DNA of 64,000 nucleotides, taken from the NCBI GenBank assembly GCA_039105265.1, contig JAPFFF010000009.1:3410001-3474000 (forward strand), in the 5' to 3' direction. This DNA is from Tritrichomonas musculus (lineage: Eukaryota > Parabasalia > Tritrichomonadida > Tritrichomonadidae). Shown here piece by piece: positions 1 through 9,863 of this stretch. How positions within the stretch are numbered: the first letter of the stretch is position 1; each line of letters starts with the position of its first letter. The notes beneath the pieces are model-generated. The model ran no database searches. It was given only the letters and a program-made list of their open reading frames with translations, and was not told where the DNA came from. Position numbers and translations under genes: made by a program.

Positions 1-1
1 T

Positions 2-643
2 AAAAATGGCCAAGGAGTTGAAAAGGATATTTCTGTGGCTGTTCAATACTACAAGAAATCAGCTGATCAGGGCTTTCCTCGAGGTTTGAATGCATATGGA
101 GTTGCTTTAGAGAGCGGCTGGGTTAACAATGAACCGAATGAAGTTGAAGCCGTTAGGTATTATACTAGATCCGCAGAAGCAGGCTGCCCTGCAGGAATGA
201 GGAATTTAGGTTTTATGTATCGAGACGGAAAGGGAGTTGAACAAAACGATGAAACTGCTGCAAGTTACTTTAAAAAAGCTGCTAAGCTTAACGACGACGA
301 TGCAATGATGAACTATGGCTACATGCTTCAAACAGGTCGAGGTGTTCCTGAAAACAAAGCTAAAGCAGCAAACTATTATAAAAATGCGGCCAAACTGGGG
401 AATGATGATGCTATGTATCATTATGGTTTAATGCTCATAAATGGTGATGGCATTCCGAAAGACATAAATAAAGCTATGAAATACCTAAAAAAAGCTATGG
501 ATTTAGGCAATCCAGATGCTGAAAAATATTATAAATTTGCTGAAAGACAGTTAAATTCAGAAACCAATTCTTCATCTAAAGACAAAGATCAAAACAATGG
601 TGAAGATAGTTCTAAAAAACATCATCACCATCACAAGAAATAA
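2..643 (+). CDS. Sel1-repeat protein, 5' end outside window
   Basis: The frame is open from the left edge (KNGQGVEKD...) so this is the C-terminal part of a longer gene; a GTG at 35 is an internal codon, not a start. About five Sel1-like helical repeats of roughly 36 residues are visible, each with the A..YY.KSA..G...A...LG......G.GV pattern (for example AVQYYKKSADQG, AASYFKKAAKL, AANYYKNAAKLG, AMKYLKKAMDLG). Sel1 repeats form a TPR-like superhelix that binds partner proteins, often in ER quality control or signalling; no catalytic domain is visible here. The C-terminus is a low-complexity Ser/Asp/Lys tail ending in five histidines and two lysines. The specific role cannot be told from this fragment. 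Confidence 0.9.
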   Translation, partial: KNGQGVEKDISVAVQYYKKSADQGFPRGLNAYGVALESGWVNNEPNEVEAVRYYTRSAEAGCPAGMRNLGFMYRDGKGVEQNDETAASYFKKAAKLNDDDAMMNYGYMLQTGRGVPENKAKAANYYKNAAKLGNDDAMYHYGLMLINGDGIPKDINKAMKYLKKAMDLGNPDAEKYYKFAERQLNSETNSSSKDKDQNNGEDSSKKHHHHHKK

Positions 644-1193
644 TTTCAATTGATAATCGTTTTCAAAAGAATATGAATCAATTTTTCTTGAAGATAAATG
701 TAAAAGATTCATTTAGAGGCGATTTATATTTATGATACCAATACAAAGATGCTTATATTGTATTTTTTCAATCAATATCTCTCCTTTTAATATATACTAA
801 AACAATATACTATATTATATTATTTGCTTAAAAAATGCGATTTCAAAAAGTCTCTGTCCTCTTAATCAGGTTGTTCTTCATATTTTACAAATCAAGGCCA
901 AGAATGCGATTTTACACCAATATCTAAACGGTGCAATATATTAAACTATGCAATATAGATTTAATGATCAGAATCTGTTGTTTAATTTAGAAAATATAAA
1001 TTAACTTCTAATTATGGTTATTTAAATAAATATTCATGATAGTTATGAAATTTCTTTTCTGAATTTTTAATTATATAAATCATATGACGTTGTTCATAAA
1101 TATATGGCATCGAATAATTAGTGGTTATAGCTTCTCTTTTATTTTTTTAAAAAATGCTTTTGGCAAAATTGAAAAAGTTGTTATTAAAATCTA
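644..1193. other. Intergenic spacer, AT-rich
   Basis: No gene is seen in these 550 bases. The spacer is strongly AT-rich with short A and T runs. Only the motif at 1169-1180 in front of the next gene stands out. Confidence 0.6.
1169..1180 (+). promoter_or_regulatory. Recurrent TTGAAAAAGTT promoter motif
   Basis: TTGAAAAAGTTG lies 13 bp before the ATG at 1194. It is the reverse complement of AACTTTTTCAA, found at similar distances before several other genes in the window. Its role as a core promoter element is inferred from position and recurrence. Confidence 0.5.
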
Positions 1194-1883
1194 ATGAATC
1201 AAGATAAAAAATTTCACGCTACTCCATCAATGCTACGGAAATTGCACGAAGAATTTGGCCCTGGAAGCCAAGATGTTCATTTTGATTATGATGACTTTCA
1301 ATACAACTTTATGAGATTAACAGTTGTCGAAAGAATTGTTGATTCATTAATTCAAAAAATACGAAATAATTATAGCTTTACTATTATTGCTGATGATAAG
1401 AATTTTTTAGCAGATTTACCTGAATTATATAATTTAAATGATTATTATTCAAATTCAAACCAAGATAACCCTCACATACAAAATATCATACAACTTTTAA
1501 ATGATATATCAAAAAAACGTAATGATTTGCTTCAGGACCATCAGAATATAAAATTTTTAGTATTCATTAAACAAATTTTTAATAGTTCATGTCGAGCACT
1601 TAAAAAGTCTTTAAATGATCGAATGGAACTTGGACTATATTATCACGAAAAATTTACATTTCTAGGGAAACTATTTGAAAGTCTTAAACAGCAAATAAGG
1701 CAAGCTGAAGATTTATATAACGAACTAAATCAAATTATTTTGATAAATAGTTCCTCTGATCAAAATGAAGAAGAAGAGGAAGATAATGGAGATGAAGATG
1801 AACAAGAATCAATTATTGAAAAGTTTATTACAGATTTTAAAAGATCGTTATGTTCTAATGAAGAAGAAGAAAGCCAAGAATAA
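1194..1883 (+). CDS. Hypothetical acidic helical protein
   Basis: A 229-aa protein that I do not recognise. The ATG follows the recurrent TTGAAAAAGTT motif by 13 bp, which supports this start. The N-terminus (MNQDKKFHATPSMLRKLHEEFG) is polar. Residues about 45-180 are rich in Leu, Ile, Lys and Asn and look alpha-helical, with possible coiled coil near 150-180. The last 45 residues hold two acidic clusters (EEEEEDNGDEDE and NEEEESQE). No signal peptide, membrane segment or catalytic motif is visible. It lies between the Sel1 gene and the convergent SAPS-like gene, and that context gives no functional clue. Confidence 0.7.
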   Translation: MNQDKKFHATPSMLRKLHEEFGPGSQDVHFDYDDFQYNFMRLTVVERIVDSLIQKIRNNYSFTIIADDKNFLADLPELYNLNDYYSNSNQDNPHIQNIIQLLNDISKKRNDLLQDHQNIKFLVFIKQIFNSSCRALKKSLNDRMELGLYYHEKFTFLGKLFESLKQQIRQAEDLYNELNQIILINSSSDQNEEEEEDNGDEDEQESIIEKFITDFKRSLCSNEEEESQE

Positions 1884-2268
1884 GATTAAAGATAACAAAT
1901 CATTTTCCTATTTTTGAACTAATTTTGTTGATAAAACGTTATTGTTGTTTTCTTTATTATATTTTAGATTATAATCCTTAACAGTAAAATTTCTTTAATC
2001 AAAACTGCAAATATTTTTGTTTATCGCTAACATATAATTATTCAAGATATATATTTTTTATTTTAAAAAGCGTTAAAAAAATTGAAAACCGTTCTCATAG
2101 CATTATCTTTTCAATTCAAAAAACAATAAGGGGTAAATAAAGAAAAAACAGGTTTTTAAGATTACATCAAATTACTTATATGAGTTTCGAAACAGCATTT
2201 TTTTGCCAGATAAAGAAAGTTTATAAACAAAAATAATCAAAAAAGAGGAAGGATAAAGAAGAGAGAAA
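1884..2268. other. Convergent intergenic spacer
   Basis: These 385 bases between two convergent gene ends are AT-rich with A/T runs. No RNA gene or coding sequence is seen. Confidence 0.5.
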
Positions 2269-3765
2269 TTATTTTTTGCTCTGATCATCGGTTTTCTTTT
2301 TTTCTTTTTTATTATCCCCTTCATCTTCTTCACCACTGCTAGAAGAAGTAGAACTTGTGTCAGTTTCCTCTTCTTCCTCGTCTTCATCTTCATCCTCTTC
2401 ATCCTCCTCATCTTCTTCCTCATATTCGTATTCATATGAACTGGATGAGTCAGTTTTTTGTATTGGCAAAGGACCGCCATATGAAGCATTAACTATTGTA
2501 GTCCATTCTTTATAAGTTGTTTTTATAAACTGATCCCATTTGTCATCTTTAATTTTCTTTGGGGAATTCTCAATAACTCCAGCTAACTTAAATAGAATTC
2601 CAAAGTAGTTTGCATTAATTTTGTGATAATCTGCAATTTTTTCTAAAATAACTTTTTGAATTTCTGTTATTTCGATGATATTTGTTTTATCACAAATTTT
2701 TGTGAATAAATTGTAAAAATTGATGTGAAGGAAGCTTTGAACTGGTTGTAAATATATTTGTGCTGATAAAAATTTACAAAGGTTAATAGCGCTATCTGGA
2801 ATTGTGGGCATTTTTGACAATAAATATGTGATAACTTCCATTGCTTTAGATCTTGAACTAATGTACTTGCCTTCTTTTTCAACAAAAGAGCATAAATCTG
2901 ATAATTTTTCAGCTAAGTGATTTGATGCAGCAAGGAATAGTTTTTGATTGCTCTTTACATCATCTTGCAAAATGATTATAGAATGTAACAAGATCGATGC
3001 CTTTTCTGACGATTTATTTGTACCATTAAATACGAATGATAGAAGTTTGTCAATAACTTCATCAGTTGCCATAATTTTTGCTAACGAAGGTGCAGAATGC
3101 ACAAAGTCAGAAAGAATCTCAAGGACGGCTTGATTGTGTCTATCACTCGGTTTGGCTTTGGCTAAATCATTTGAATTATCAGAATTTGATGAAGATATAG
3201 GCGATGCTGAATTTAGAAAAATGATTGGAGCTTTGCAATTTTCAAGAAATTGATTAACAGATGGATAACAATTGGTTGCAATATCTTTGACAAGCAAATA
3301 AATGGGAATAATATCAAGCATTTTAACCAAGTTATCGATAAATGATTGCTTATCTGGGAAATTTATAAACATAAAACCGCTTGATTTTTCGAGGCAATTT
3401 TTAAAAATCCGATAAAATGCAACAAGGTTGTTGTATTTTGGATTTGGATTCTTTAAAAAATCAGACAGCTTTGTAAGAAAAGCCTTATTTGTCGTGATTT
3501 GATTCGTAAATACAGGAGCATCGTTGCTCAAGCAAAACAAAGCAGCGCTTTGGATGGCAGGACTTTCAACTTCTTGAATTCCGAGCGAGATGTCAGCTAA
3601 TTTATTTAGATTTTTTGTTAAATACATAACTAATGCAGGATGCTGCCTTCTAAAAGCGCCACGTATTTGATCACACTTTAAAACATCTTCAATCGTTGAA
3701 GATTTGTTGGCGATAATTTTATCTAGCGATTCAAATGAGGTTAGCGGATTCAATCCCCACTCCAT
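2269..3765 (-). CDS. SAPS-like regulatory subunit of PP6-type phosphatase
   Basis: A 498-aa protein. The N-terminus (MEWGLNPLTSFESLDKII, then STIEDVLKCDQIRGAFRRQHPALVMYLTKNLNKLADI) follows the opening pattern of SAPS proteins, in which a 'Leu-Asp-x-Leu-Leu ... Thr-Leu-x-Glu-Leu-Leu ... Asn-x-Lys-Leu-x-x-Phe-Leu' stretch precedes an all-helical repeat domain. The helical domain runs to about residue 415. SAPS proteins hold and direct the catalytic subunit of the PP6/Sit4 phosphatase, acting in cell-cycle and stress control. The tail from about 425 is a long Glu/Asp run followed by a Lys-rich end, as acidic tails are common in this family. AAACTTTTTCAA precedes the ATG. Family assignment rests on sequence pattern only and could be wrong; a generic armadillo-like protein is the alternative. 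Confidence 0.6.
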   Translation of the reverse strand: MEWGLNPLTSFESLDKIIANKSSTIEDVLKCDQIRGAFRRQHPALVMYLTKNLNKLADISLGIQEVESPAIQSAALFCLSNDAPVFTNQITTNKAFLTKLSDFLKNPNPKYNNLVAFYRIFKNCLEKSSGFMFINFPDKQSFIDNLVKMLDIIPIYLLVKDIATNCYPSVNQFLENCKAPIIFLNSASPISSSNSDNSNDLAKAKPSDRHNQAVLEILSDFVHSAPSLAKIMATDEVIDKLLSFVFNGTNKSSEKASILLHSIIILQDDVKSNQKLFLAASNHLAEKLSDLCSFVEKEGKYISSRSKAMEVITYLLSKMPTIPDSAINLCKFLSAQIYLQPVQSFLHINFYNLFTKICDKTNIIEITEIQKVILEKIADYHKINANYFGILFKLAGVIENSPKKIKDDKWDQFIKTTYKEWTTIVNASYGGPLPIQKTDSSSSYEYEYEEEDEEDEEDEDEDEEEEETDTSSTSSSSGEEDEGDNKKEKKKTDDQSKK

Positions 3766-3780
3766 ATGGTGAATTGCTTA

Positions 3781-3792
3781 TTTGAAAAAGTT
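3781..3792 (-). promoter_or_regulatory. Recurrent AACTTTTTCAA promoter motif
   Basis: On the minus strand AAACTTTTTCAA lies 15 bp before the ATG of the SAPS-like gene at 3765. It is the same motif seen before several other genes. Confidence 0.5.
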
Positions 3793-5009
3793 TCTATATA
3801 GTTATCTATGTTTTTAAGAGGTATTCACGTTAAGTGACTTAACGGTCATTTATAACGTAACTATTTTTAATTGCATTTTCCTGATTAATCTGTTGAATTC
3901 ATACAATAAAAACAATAAAATATTTTTATATTCAACCTATTAATTTAAACATAACATCGATTATGGTAAAAAATTGCTTCATCAATTATATCAATATTTC
4001 TTATTTCACTAAATTTTATGATTATTTTTACTTACAAATGACATTTCTAACCATATAAATTAATTTACTGCTATAGTGATGACCAAAAGTCTGTCCTTTT
4101 AAAAAAAAATAGTAAGTTTTTAATCAACAAAAAAATAACTAGAGAAAATGATGGATTTCTCGAGATCCACACGTTTTTTTTTCTTTTTTGATTTGATTAT
4201 TTTATATATCTGTATATTAATAAACATATTAACAGATATATTTTCAAATTTATGCGGCCAATTTCGAATGAAGAGCTTTTATAATAAAGAGGCTTTTTTT
4301 TCTTAACAAAAAATTGATTTTTTGTAATTAAAGTTTGATATATTATTAATTTTTATTGCCCAAATCAATTTATTTATCTTTTGTAATTCCAATAATCAAA
4401 AAAACTAGCTATGAATCCGAAAGATTTATTCAAAATAATAGATTTTTCAAATTTTTTTCCAAAAAAAAGTGAAAAAGCTAGTTATTCACAAAATAAATAA
4501 ACTCTCTTATAAAAATATATACTTTTTTCTGTTTTTTATTTTAGATTTAAAAAAGACGATAGAAAACAAATATGTGACATGTCATATAAAAATATTAATA
4601 AATTTAGTATGGGAAATCGGATTTGCCCGCAGCAGTTATGGTCAAATTTGGCCTTTATCGTTCTTCAGAAAATAAAAGCTTGGAACTTTTTTCCACTTTT
4701 GCAAAAAATACCATGAGTAGCTTACTCATGGTATTGAAATTCGGTTTTATAAATCAAACAGACCTTCACAAATTTTGTAAGTGATATCTCGACTTCTGAT
4801 AGACATTTTCTTATCAAAGAGGTATCATTCGATTTATTAAAGTTCTCATAATTTATATTTCCTGTTTTTAATAATTTTAATAGGGCTTAAATAATGTGTC
4901 ACTTTTTTATCGTTGCATCCAATTTTTTTTTTTTTTTTTTGAAATTCGGTTTTATTCTATCTTTTGTGAGGTTTTATAAAGGGTAATAATTCAATTCAAT
5001 TTTTAATAT
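3793..5009. other. Long intergenic spacer between divergent genes
   Basis: About 1.2 kb of very AT-rich DNA separating the SAPS-like gene (-) and the membrane protein (+). No convincing gene is seen. It holds a perfect hairpin at 4707-4735 and an unbroken run of T near 4925-4940. Confidence 0.5.
4707..4735. repeat. Perfect 13-bp inverted repeat (hairpin)
   Basis: AATACCATGAGTA, loop GCT, TACTCATGGTATT: two perfect 13-bp arms with a 3-base loop, in a spacer that is otherwise nearly structureless A/T. It could be a cruciform, an RNA hairpin or the remnant of a small element; the sequence does not decide which. Confidence 0.8.
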
Positions 5010-6443
5010 ATGACCCTAAAGAACAATTTGGAACAAGGAGGAGAATTTCAAACCGTAGAACTTGATGGAACTTCTCCAGCAATATCAATATTTTATATTG
5101 AAAATTCAAGCCAGATTAAATCAACAGTAGCACTACTTTTAGTTTTCATATTATTACATATTCTTGCCGCATGGAGATCACCAAATCTTCTTTCGCTAAA
5201 GCATGAATATTTCGCTTTTAATAAAACAGAAGGTGTTGTTTCAGTTGACATGGACATAATATTATCTTCTCTTTTACCTACTCATAAATTTGTAAATGTT
5301 AATGGTTCAATTATACGAAACACAAATTTAGATTCCGCACCTTTATCATTACCAATTGAATATTCAGTAAAAACAGACTTTTTATATAATCAGACACTTA
5401 AAAATGTAAAAGAAGTAAATTCGAAAGAAGTCACTCTTAGTTTTGGACAAGGAGAAAAGAATAGTAGCGAATATGAAGTCCTCGAAGAAGAAATCACTGA
5501 TTTTGATACTCTTCAAATTAAAGTTACTGTTAAGTCAAATGTTACTGAAGTTTCTGGTTTCTTATTTTCTTGGTCATTTGCCAACATGTCTGCAGCTAAA
5601 TATAAACGTATTGCTTGCATTTTAACCTCATTTTTAATAGGCTACATGCTTGTAATCTTTTGCTCATTCATCAATCTTGAAACTGAAGCTTTCACACAAA
5701 TTTTCTGCATCATTATTGGCGCAATGGGCATTATATCTTCAAATCCAATTGCACTATTTTTATCACCTATTAAAAGTGCAAGAATTTCAGACCATGTTTT
5801 AATGACCGCCTTTCTTGCTTTTTATAGGCTGTTTCTCATTACCCAACTTGAGATGGTTCGCGCACATTCAACATCTCCAAAAATAATCTTATTAATTATT
5901 CTTGGTTTGTATTTTGCTTTCTACTCAACAATTAATGCAGCAGCTAACTATGATCGCGCAAACTTCATATTAAGTTCACAAACCGTTACCGACATTATTT
6001 TACCTACAGAAAAACTTCTTATTGAACTTCATATTACATATACAATCATTTGTATAGTATGGATCATTTTGGCAATTAAGCAATCAAATGGTTATACAAC
6101 ACGAAGAATGTATCTATTTATCTTTTTCACACTTTTAGATCTTACAGGAACTCTTGTTTCGGAAGTTTTATTCCCTATCCTTCATGTTTGCATGTTTTCA
6201 ATTTTACCATCAATGATTATTGCATCGACACATGTTACAACAGCTGCTTTCTCAATATTCTTCTTACACAATGGCTCTGATCCAGATTACACACAAATGG
6301 ATGACCAAAACCAGAAAGGTGGTTCTCTTGATATCGAGGAATTATCAGATAACGAATTGTTGGATGATACAGGAAAAAATCTTAACCATGACGACGATGA
6401 AAATGATGAAGAAGAAGAGGAAGAGGAGGAGGAGGAAGAATAA
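5010..6443 (+). CDS. Eight-segment membrane protein, TMEM181/Wntless-like
   Basis: A 477-aa integral membrane protein. A hydrophobic segment at about 37-55 is followed by a lumenal or extracellular domain (about 60-195) with several N-glycosylation sequons (NKT, NGS, NQT, NSS, NVT, NMS). Then come seven closely spaced hydrophobic segments (about 202-220, 226-250, 262-280, 290-310, 335-355, 365-385, 390-415). One N-terminal anchor, a soluble lumenal domain and a seven-helix bundle is the layout of TMEM181, Wntless and GPR107-type cargo receptors. The stretch SDHVLMTAFLAFYRLFLITQLEM after the third segment resembles that group. The tail is highly acidic and ends in an unbroken Glu run. Likely location is Golgi, endosome or plasma membrane. 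Topology is well supported; the family name is moderate. Confidence 0.6.
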   Translation: MTLKNNLEQGGEFQTVELDGTSPAISIFYIENSSQIKSTVALLLVFILLHILAAWRSPNLLSLKHEYFAFNKTEGVVSVDMDIILSSLLPTHKFVNVNGSIIRNTNLDSAPLSLPIEYSVKTDFLYNQTLKNVKEVNSKEVTLSFGQGEKNSSEYEVLEEEITDFDTLQIKVTVKSNVTEVSGFLFSWSFANMSAAKYKRIACILTSFLIGYMLVIFCSFINLETEAFTQIFCIIIGAMGIISSNPIALFLSPIKSARISDHVLMTAFLAFYRLFLITQLEMVRAHSTSPKIILLIILGLYFAFYSTINAAANYDRANFILSSQTVTDIILPTEKLLIELHITYTIICIVWIILAIKQSNGYTTRRMYLFIFFTLLDLTGTLVSEVLFPILHVCMFSILPSMIIASTHVTTAAFSIFFLHNGSDPDYTQMDDQNQKGGSLDIEELSDNELLDDTGKNLNHDDDENDEEEEEEEEEEE

Positions 6444-6798
6444 TAATAAAAAAAAATATGATAATTAATATTATACTTACAATCAAACTAGTGAAATAGA
6501 TATATTGACTTTTTAAATATTTATTTTTGAAACATATTGGACATATTTTTCTTTTTATAAAAAATTTTCAAACAAATAATTAATACCACAATGATAGATT
6601 AATACTTTATTGAATATAACACATTTTTTTTTTGGGATTACAATTAGGAATGGAAATAATTATATGAATTCATATAATTATTCACGCAAATTCTGATAAA
6701 CTGTTTCATTAAAAAATTGATTGAATTTTAATATGATTAGAAAAATAGAAATAATATTTAAATACAATATATACTGATTACAATATTTTGAATTGAAT
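6444..6798. other. Convergent intergenic spacer
   Basis: These 355 AT-rich bases lie between the ends of the membrane protein and the Rab gene. No gene or RNA is seen. Confidence 0.5.
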
Positions 6799-7389
6799 TT
6801 AACAACAACCTGAATCTGTCTTTTCATTTAGTATGGGCTGGTCAATAACAATTTTTTTGTCTTCTTCTTGTTGCGATAACAAAACTTCTTCAGCCATTGT
6901 AGAAATTAAATTGTCGATTCCAACTCCACTTTTAGCAGATGTAATAATATATTTGAAATTAGATTCTTCACACCACTTTTCTAAAGATGTGGTTGGCACA
7001 CATTGCTCCAGATCAGCTTTATTTCCAACAATAATTATCCTACAGTTTACGTCACAAATATTTTTAAGATCAGTAATCCATGAATTAAGTGATTGGAATG
7101 ATTGAAACGATGTTAAATCAAAACAAAGAACGGCTGCATTTGCATTTCGAGCGTATGTTGATATAAGACTTCTGTATCTTTCTTGACCTGCTGTGTCCCA
7201 AATATTAAGCGTAATTGTACCTTGCTGAGTTTGAACTTCTTTTGTAATTGCTGATGCGCCAACTGTTGAGTCAAAACTTCCATCAAATTTAGATGTATTA
7301 ATACGCTGAACAATACTTGTTTTTCCGACTCCAGAGTCACCAATAAAAACGACTTTGTAAATAAGAGTGTTAGATGTTGGAATTAACAT
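6799..7389 (-). CDS. Rab-family small GTPase
   Basis: A 196-aa Ras-superfamily GTPase that acts in vesicle targeting. All nucleotide motifs are present: P-loop GDSGVGKTS (17-25), switch I with TVGAS (Thr42), WDTAGQE (64-70), NKAD (123-126) and TSAK (150-153). The C-terminus ends in CC (195-196), the double-geranylgeranylation signal typical of Rabs. YRSL and the DTAGQERYRSL stretch mark it as Rab rather than Rho or Arf. The switch I wording TVGASAI resembles the Rab5 group, but the subtype is not certain. It is divergent from the adaptin gene, with only 86 bp between starts, and shares a promoter motif with it. A joint role in endosome/Golgi traffic is a plausible inference. Confidence 0.95.
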   Translation of the reverse strand: MLIPTSNTLIYKVVFIGDSGVGKTSIVQRINTSKFDGSFDSTVGASAITKEVQTQQGTITLNIWDTAGQERYRSLISTYARNANAAVLCFDLTSFQSFQSLNSWITDLKNICDVNCRIIIVGNKADLEQCVPTTSLEKWCEESNFKYIITSAKSGVGIDNLISTMAEEVLLSQQEEDKKIVIDQPILNEKTDSGCC

Positions 7390-7425
7390 TTGTTTATTTG
7401 AATCAGTTTAGGTTCAAAATCTGAT

Positions 7426-7437
7426 AAACTTTTTCAA
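7426..7437. promoter_or_regulatory. Shared bidirectional promoter motif
   Basis: One AAACTTTTTCAA lies between the divergent Rab (-) and adaptin (+) genes. It is 36 bp from the Rab ATG and 38 bp from the adaptin ATG, so it is almost centred in the 86-bp gap. Because the motif occurs in either orientation before other genes, one copy could serve both. Confidence 0.55.
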
Positions 7438-7475
7438 TATTTCGGGATCGTTTGCGAGTATAAATATAAATCATA

Positions 7476-9863
7476 ATGACTCAACCACTTCGTGATTTTA
7501 TTTCATCAATCAGACTTGCAGATTCTATAGAACAAGAAAAATTTTTAATTGCTACTGAACAAGCTCAAATACGTGCTTATATAAAAAAAATCGATCCAGA
7601 TTACCGACCAAGAATTGTTGCAAAACTCGTTTTTCTTGAAATGATCGGGCAAAATCCTGCTTGGGGGCAAATGGAAGCTATTACACTTATGACAAATGAA
7701 AGGTTTAGCTATAAACGTATCGGATATATTTGTACTTCAGTTCTATTGGACCAAACAAATGATCTTTCAGTTCTTGTTACTCAGACTCTTCTTCGTGATC
7801 TCACCAATACCGACATGAATATTGTTAATCTTGCGCTTGCTTTTATTGCAAATCTCGGATCTCCAGAAATCGGCCGAGCTGTTGCATCAGAAGTTCAAAA
7901 ACATTTGAATAGTAAAGTATCATCAGTTCAAAAAAGAGCCGGAATGGCTACAGTTCGGATTATTCGTTCAAATCCAGACTTATCAGATTCATACAAAAAT
8001 TCTGTTCAACCTCTTTTGAATAGCAGTAACCATGGCGTTGTTATTGCTGGAATTAACCTAGTCATTGCTATGATTGAAATTGAACCCAAGCTTATAAAAG
8101 CGTGGGCTCAGTTTTCTGGACCATTTACAAAAATACTCAAGAGCTTAGTCAACTCACGTGCTACACGAGAATTTGCATATGGCGTTTTCAACGATCCATA
8201 CATGCAAGTTAAATCAATGAAAGCTCTTGGATTATTACAAAATCGCAGTGATGAACTTGATGGTCTTCTCCAATCAATTATATCAAGTACAGTACCAAAG
8301 AAAAATACAGGTCGAACTATTCTTTATCAAGCAGTTGAGTGTATTGTTTCTGTTTCCACAAAATCATCATTACGCGCGCTAGCATTCAATCAAATTGGTA
8401 GAATGTTATCAATGCGTGATCCAAATGTTCTTTATTCTGCTCTTTCTGTGTTTGCTCGAGTTTTATATGCCGAAAAAGTAATTATAGATCGAACATCTGT
8501 TGATGCAATGGCATTACAACGATATAAAAAATCAATTGTTAAATGCCTTGATCACAAAGACCCTTCTATTCGTCGCAGGGCACTTGATGTTATTTCAGCT
8601 CTTATTGATGAAAAGAATGCCGAAACTTTAATTCCAGAAATTTTAGTTTATATGAAGATGGCAGATTCAGATTTCCGTGCTGAATTAGTGAATAAAATTT
8701 ACAGCTCTACTCAAAGATTTGCTCCGAACAAAATATGGATTTTTGATACAGTTCATCAAATCTTAATAGATAATGGAAATTACGTTTCTCTTGAAATTAT
8801 CACTTCTTTTTGTGATTTTATTTCAAACACAACTGAAATTCAACTCCACGCAGTCGAAAAGCTTTCAGAATCACTTGTAAATTTCAGCGACAATCAATCT
8901 TTAATTCAAGTTGCAGCATTTATAATTGGTGAATTTGCAACACAAGATAATGGGCAAACGCAATCTCTTAAACACATACTATTAATGCCACAGACTAATG
9001 TTGATACCAAAATGTATATCATCATGGCTCTAGCCAAGATGGCAGCAAGATTCGGAGGCTCTGAAGATACAATTGAAGTACTCAGAAAACAATCTGAATC
9101 AAATAATCTTGAAGTTCAACAACGTTCGGGTGAAATGATGAAATTACTAACTCACAGAGATGTTTGTGATGAAATGCTAGCTCCAATTGCAGCTTCATTG
9201 GTTGAAAAAGAACAAAATCCAATTCAAATTATCGATGGCTCTACACCTGGCCAACAATCACAACAGAGTTTACAAAATCAACAGAATTTGATTAATCAAG
9301 CTCAACAAGCACAGAAGAACACAGATCAAGATGATCTACTACTCTTTGTTCTTAATGATACAGAATTAAATAACAATAACACAATAAATAATACTAATCA
9401 AATTAATAATAACAATAGTAATGCCCAAGATGATCTTTTATCTCTTGTTGAGGATATGCCTTCTCAACCATCTCAACAAATTCAGCAACCAAATCAACAA
9501 CAACAAAAAAAAAGTCAAGTTACTGAACTTCTTAGATCAAGTGAATTGATCGTGTATGGTCAAGCAAAAGCAAATCCTAAAGACAAAAGACAAATCGCTT
9601 TGAACTTGATATATTATTCAGCAAGTTCTCAATTAACTGATTTTAAAGTTAATATTCAATTACCTCCAGGATGGCAGGTAAATCAACAACAGCCTGATGG
9701 AAATGTACTTAATCCTGTCGGAGAAAAACCTGTTTCTCAAGTTCTCTATCTTTTAAACATGAATAACTCACCTTTCCAGATGCAGCTGAAAGTTCAATAT
9801 AAATATGGAACACAACCATTGTCTGAAGTCGGAGTAATCCGGGCATTACCACCTGTCCAATAA
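7476..9863 (+). CDS. AP1G: AP-1 complex gamma adaptin (large subunit)
   Basis: A 795-aa gamma-adaptin. The N-terminus (LRDFISSIRLADSIEQEKFLIATEQAQIRAYIK ... RPRIVAKLVFLEMIG) and the following KRIGY..TSVLLDQ match the conserved start of the AP-1 gamma trunk. The helical-repeat trunk covers about 1-575, including DPYMQVKSMKALGLL and KDPSIRRRALDVISALI. A Gln/Asn-rich hinge (about 590-690) carries acidic-leucine motifs DDLLLFV and DDLLSLVEDM, which look like clathrin-binding boxes. The C-terminal about 110 residues (SSELIVYGQAKANPKDKRQIALNLIYYS ...) form the gamma-ear that binds accessory proteins. AP-1 selects cargo for clathrin vesicles between trans-Golgi and endosomes. Length matches the family. 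Confidence 0.92.
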   Translation: MTQPLRDFISSIRLADSIEQEKFLIATEQAQIRAYIKKIDPDYRPRIVAKLVFLEMIGQNPAWGQMEAITLMTNERFSYKRIGYICTSVLLDQTNDLSVLVTQTLLRDLTNTDMNIVNLALAFIANLGSPEIGRAVASEVQKHLNSKVSSVQKRAGMATVRIIRSNPDLSDSYKNSVQPLLNSSNHGVVIAGINLVIAMIEIEPKLIKAWAQFSGPFTKILKSLVNSRATREFAYGVFNDPYMQVKSMKALGLLQNRSDELDGLLQSIISSTVPKKNTGRTILYQAVECIVSVSTKSSLRALAFNQIGRMLSMRDPNVLYSALSVFARVLYAEKVIIDRTSVDAMALQRYKKSIVKCLDHKDPSIRRRALDVISALIDEKNAETLIPEILVYMKMADSDFRAELVNKIYSSTQRFAPNKIWIFDTVHQILIDNGNYVSLEIITSFCDFISNTTEIQLHAVEKLSESLVNFSDNQSLIQVAAFIIGEFATQDNGQTQSLKHILLMPQTNVDTKMYIIMALAKMAARFGGSEDTIEVLRKQSESNNLEVQQRSGEMMKLLTHRDVCDEMLAPIAASLVEKEQNPIQIIDGSTPGQQSQQSLQNQQNLINQAQQAQKNTDQDDLLLFVLNDTELNNNNTINNTNQINNNNSNAQDDLLSLVEDMPSQPSQQIQQPNQQQQKKSQVTELLRSSELIVYGQAKANPKDKRQIALNLIYYSASSQLTDFKVNIQLPPGWQVNQQQPDGNVLNPVGEKPVSQVLYLLNMNNSPFQMQLKVQYKYGTQPLSEVGVIRALPPVQ

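Noticed and set aside
625-642. Poly-His tail as a cloning tag
   Set aside because: Five His codons then two Lys codons sit at the natural end of a charged tail and native spacer follows; no vector sequence is seen.
4469-4675. Small gene in the 3793-5009 spacer
   Set aside because: Low-complexity AT-driven frame with no promoter motif or recognisable domain.
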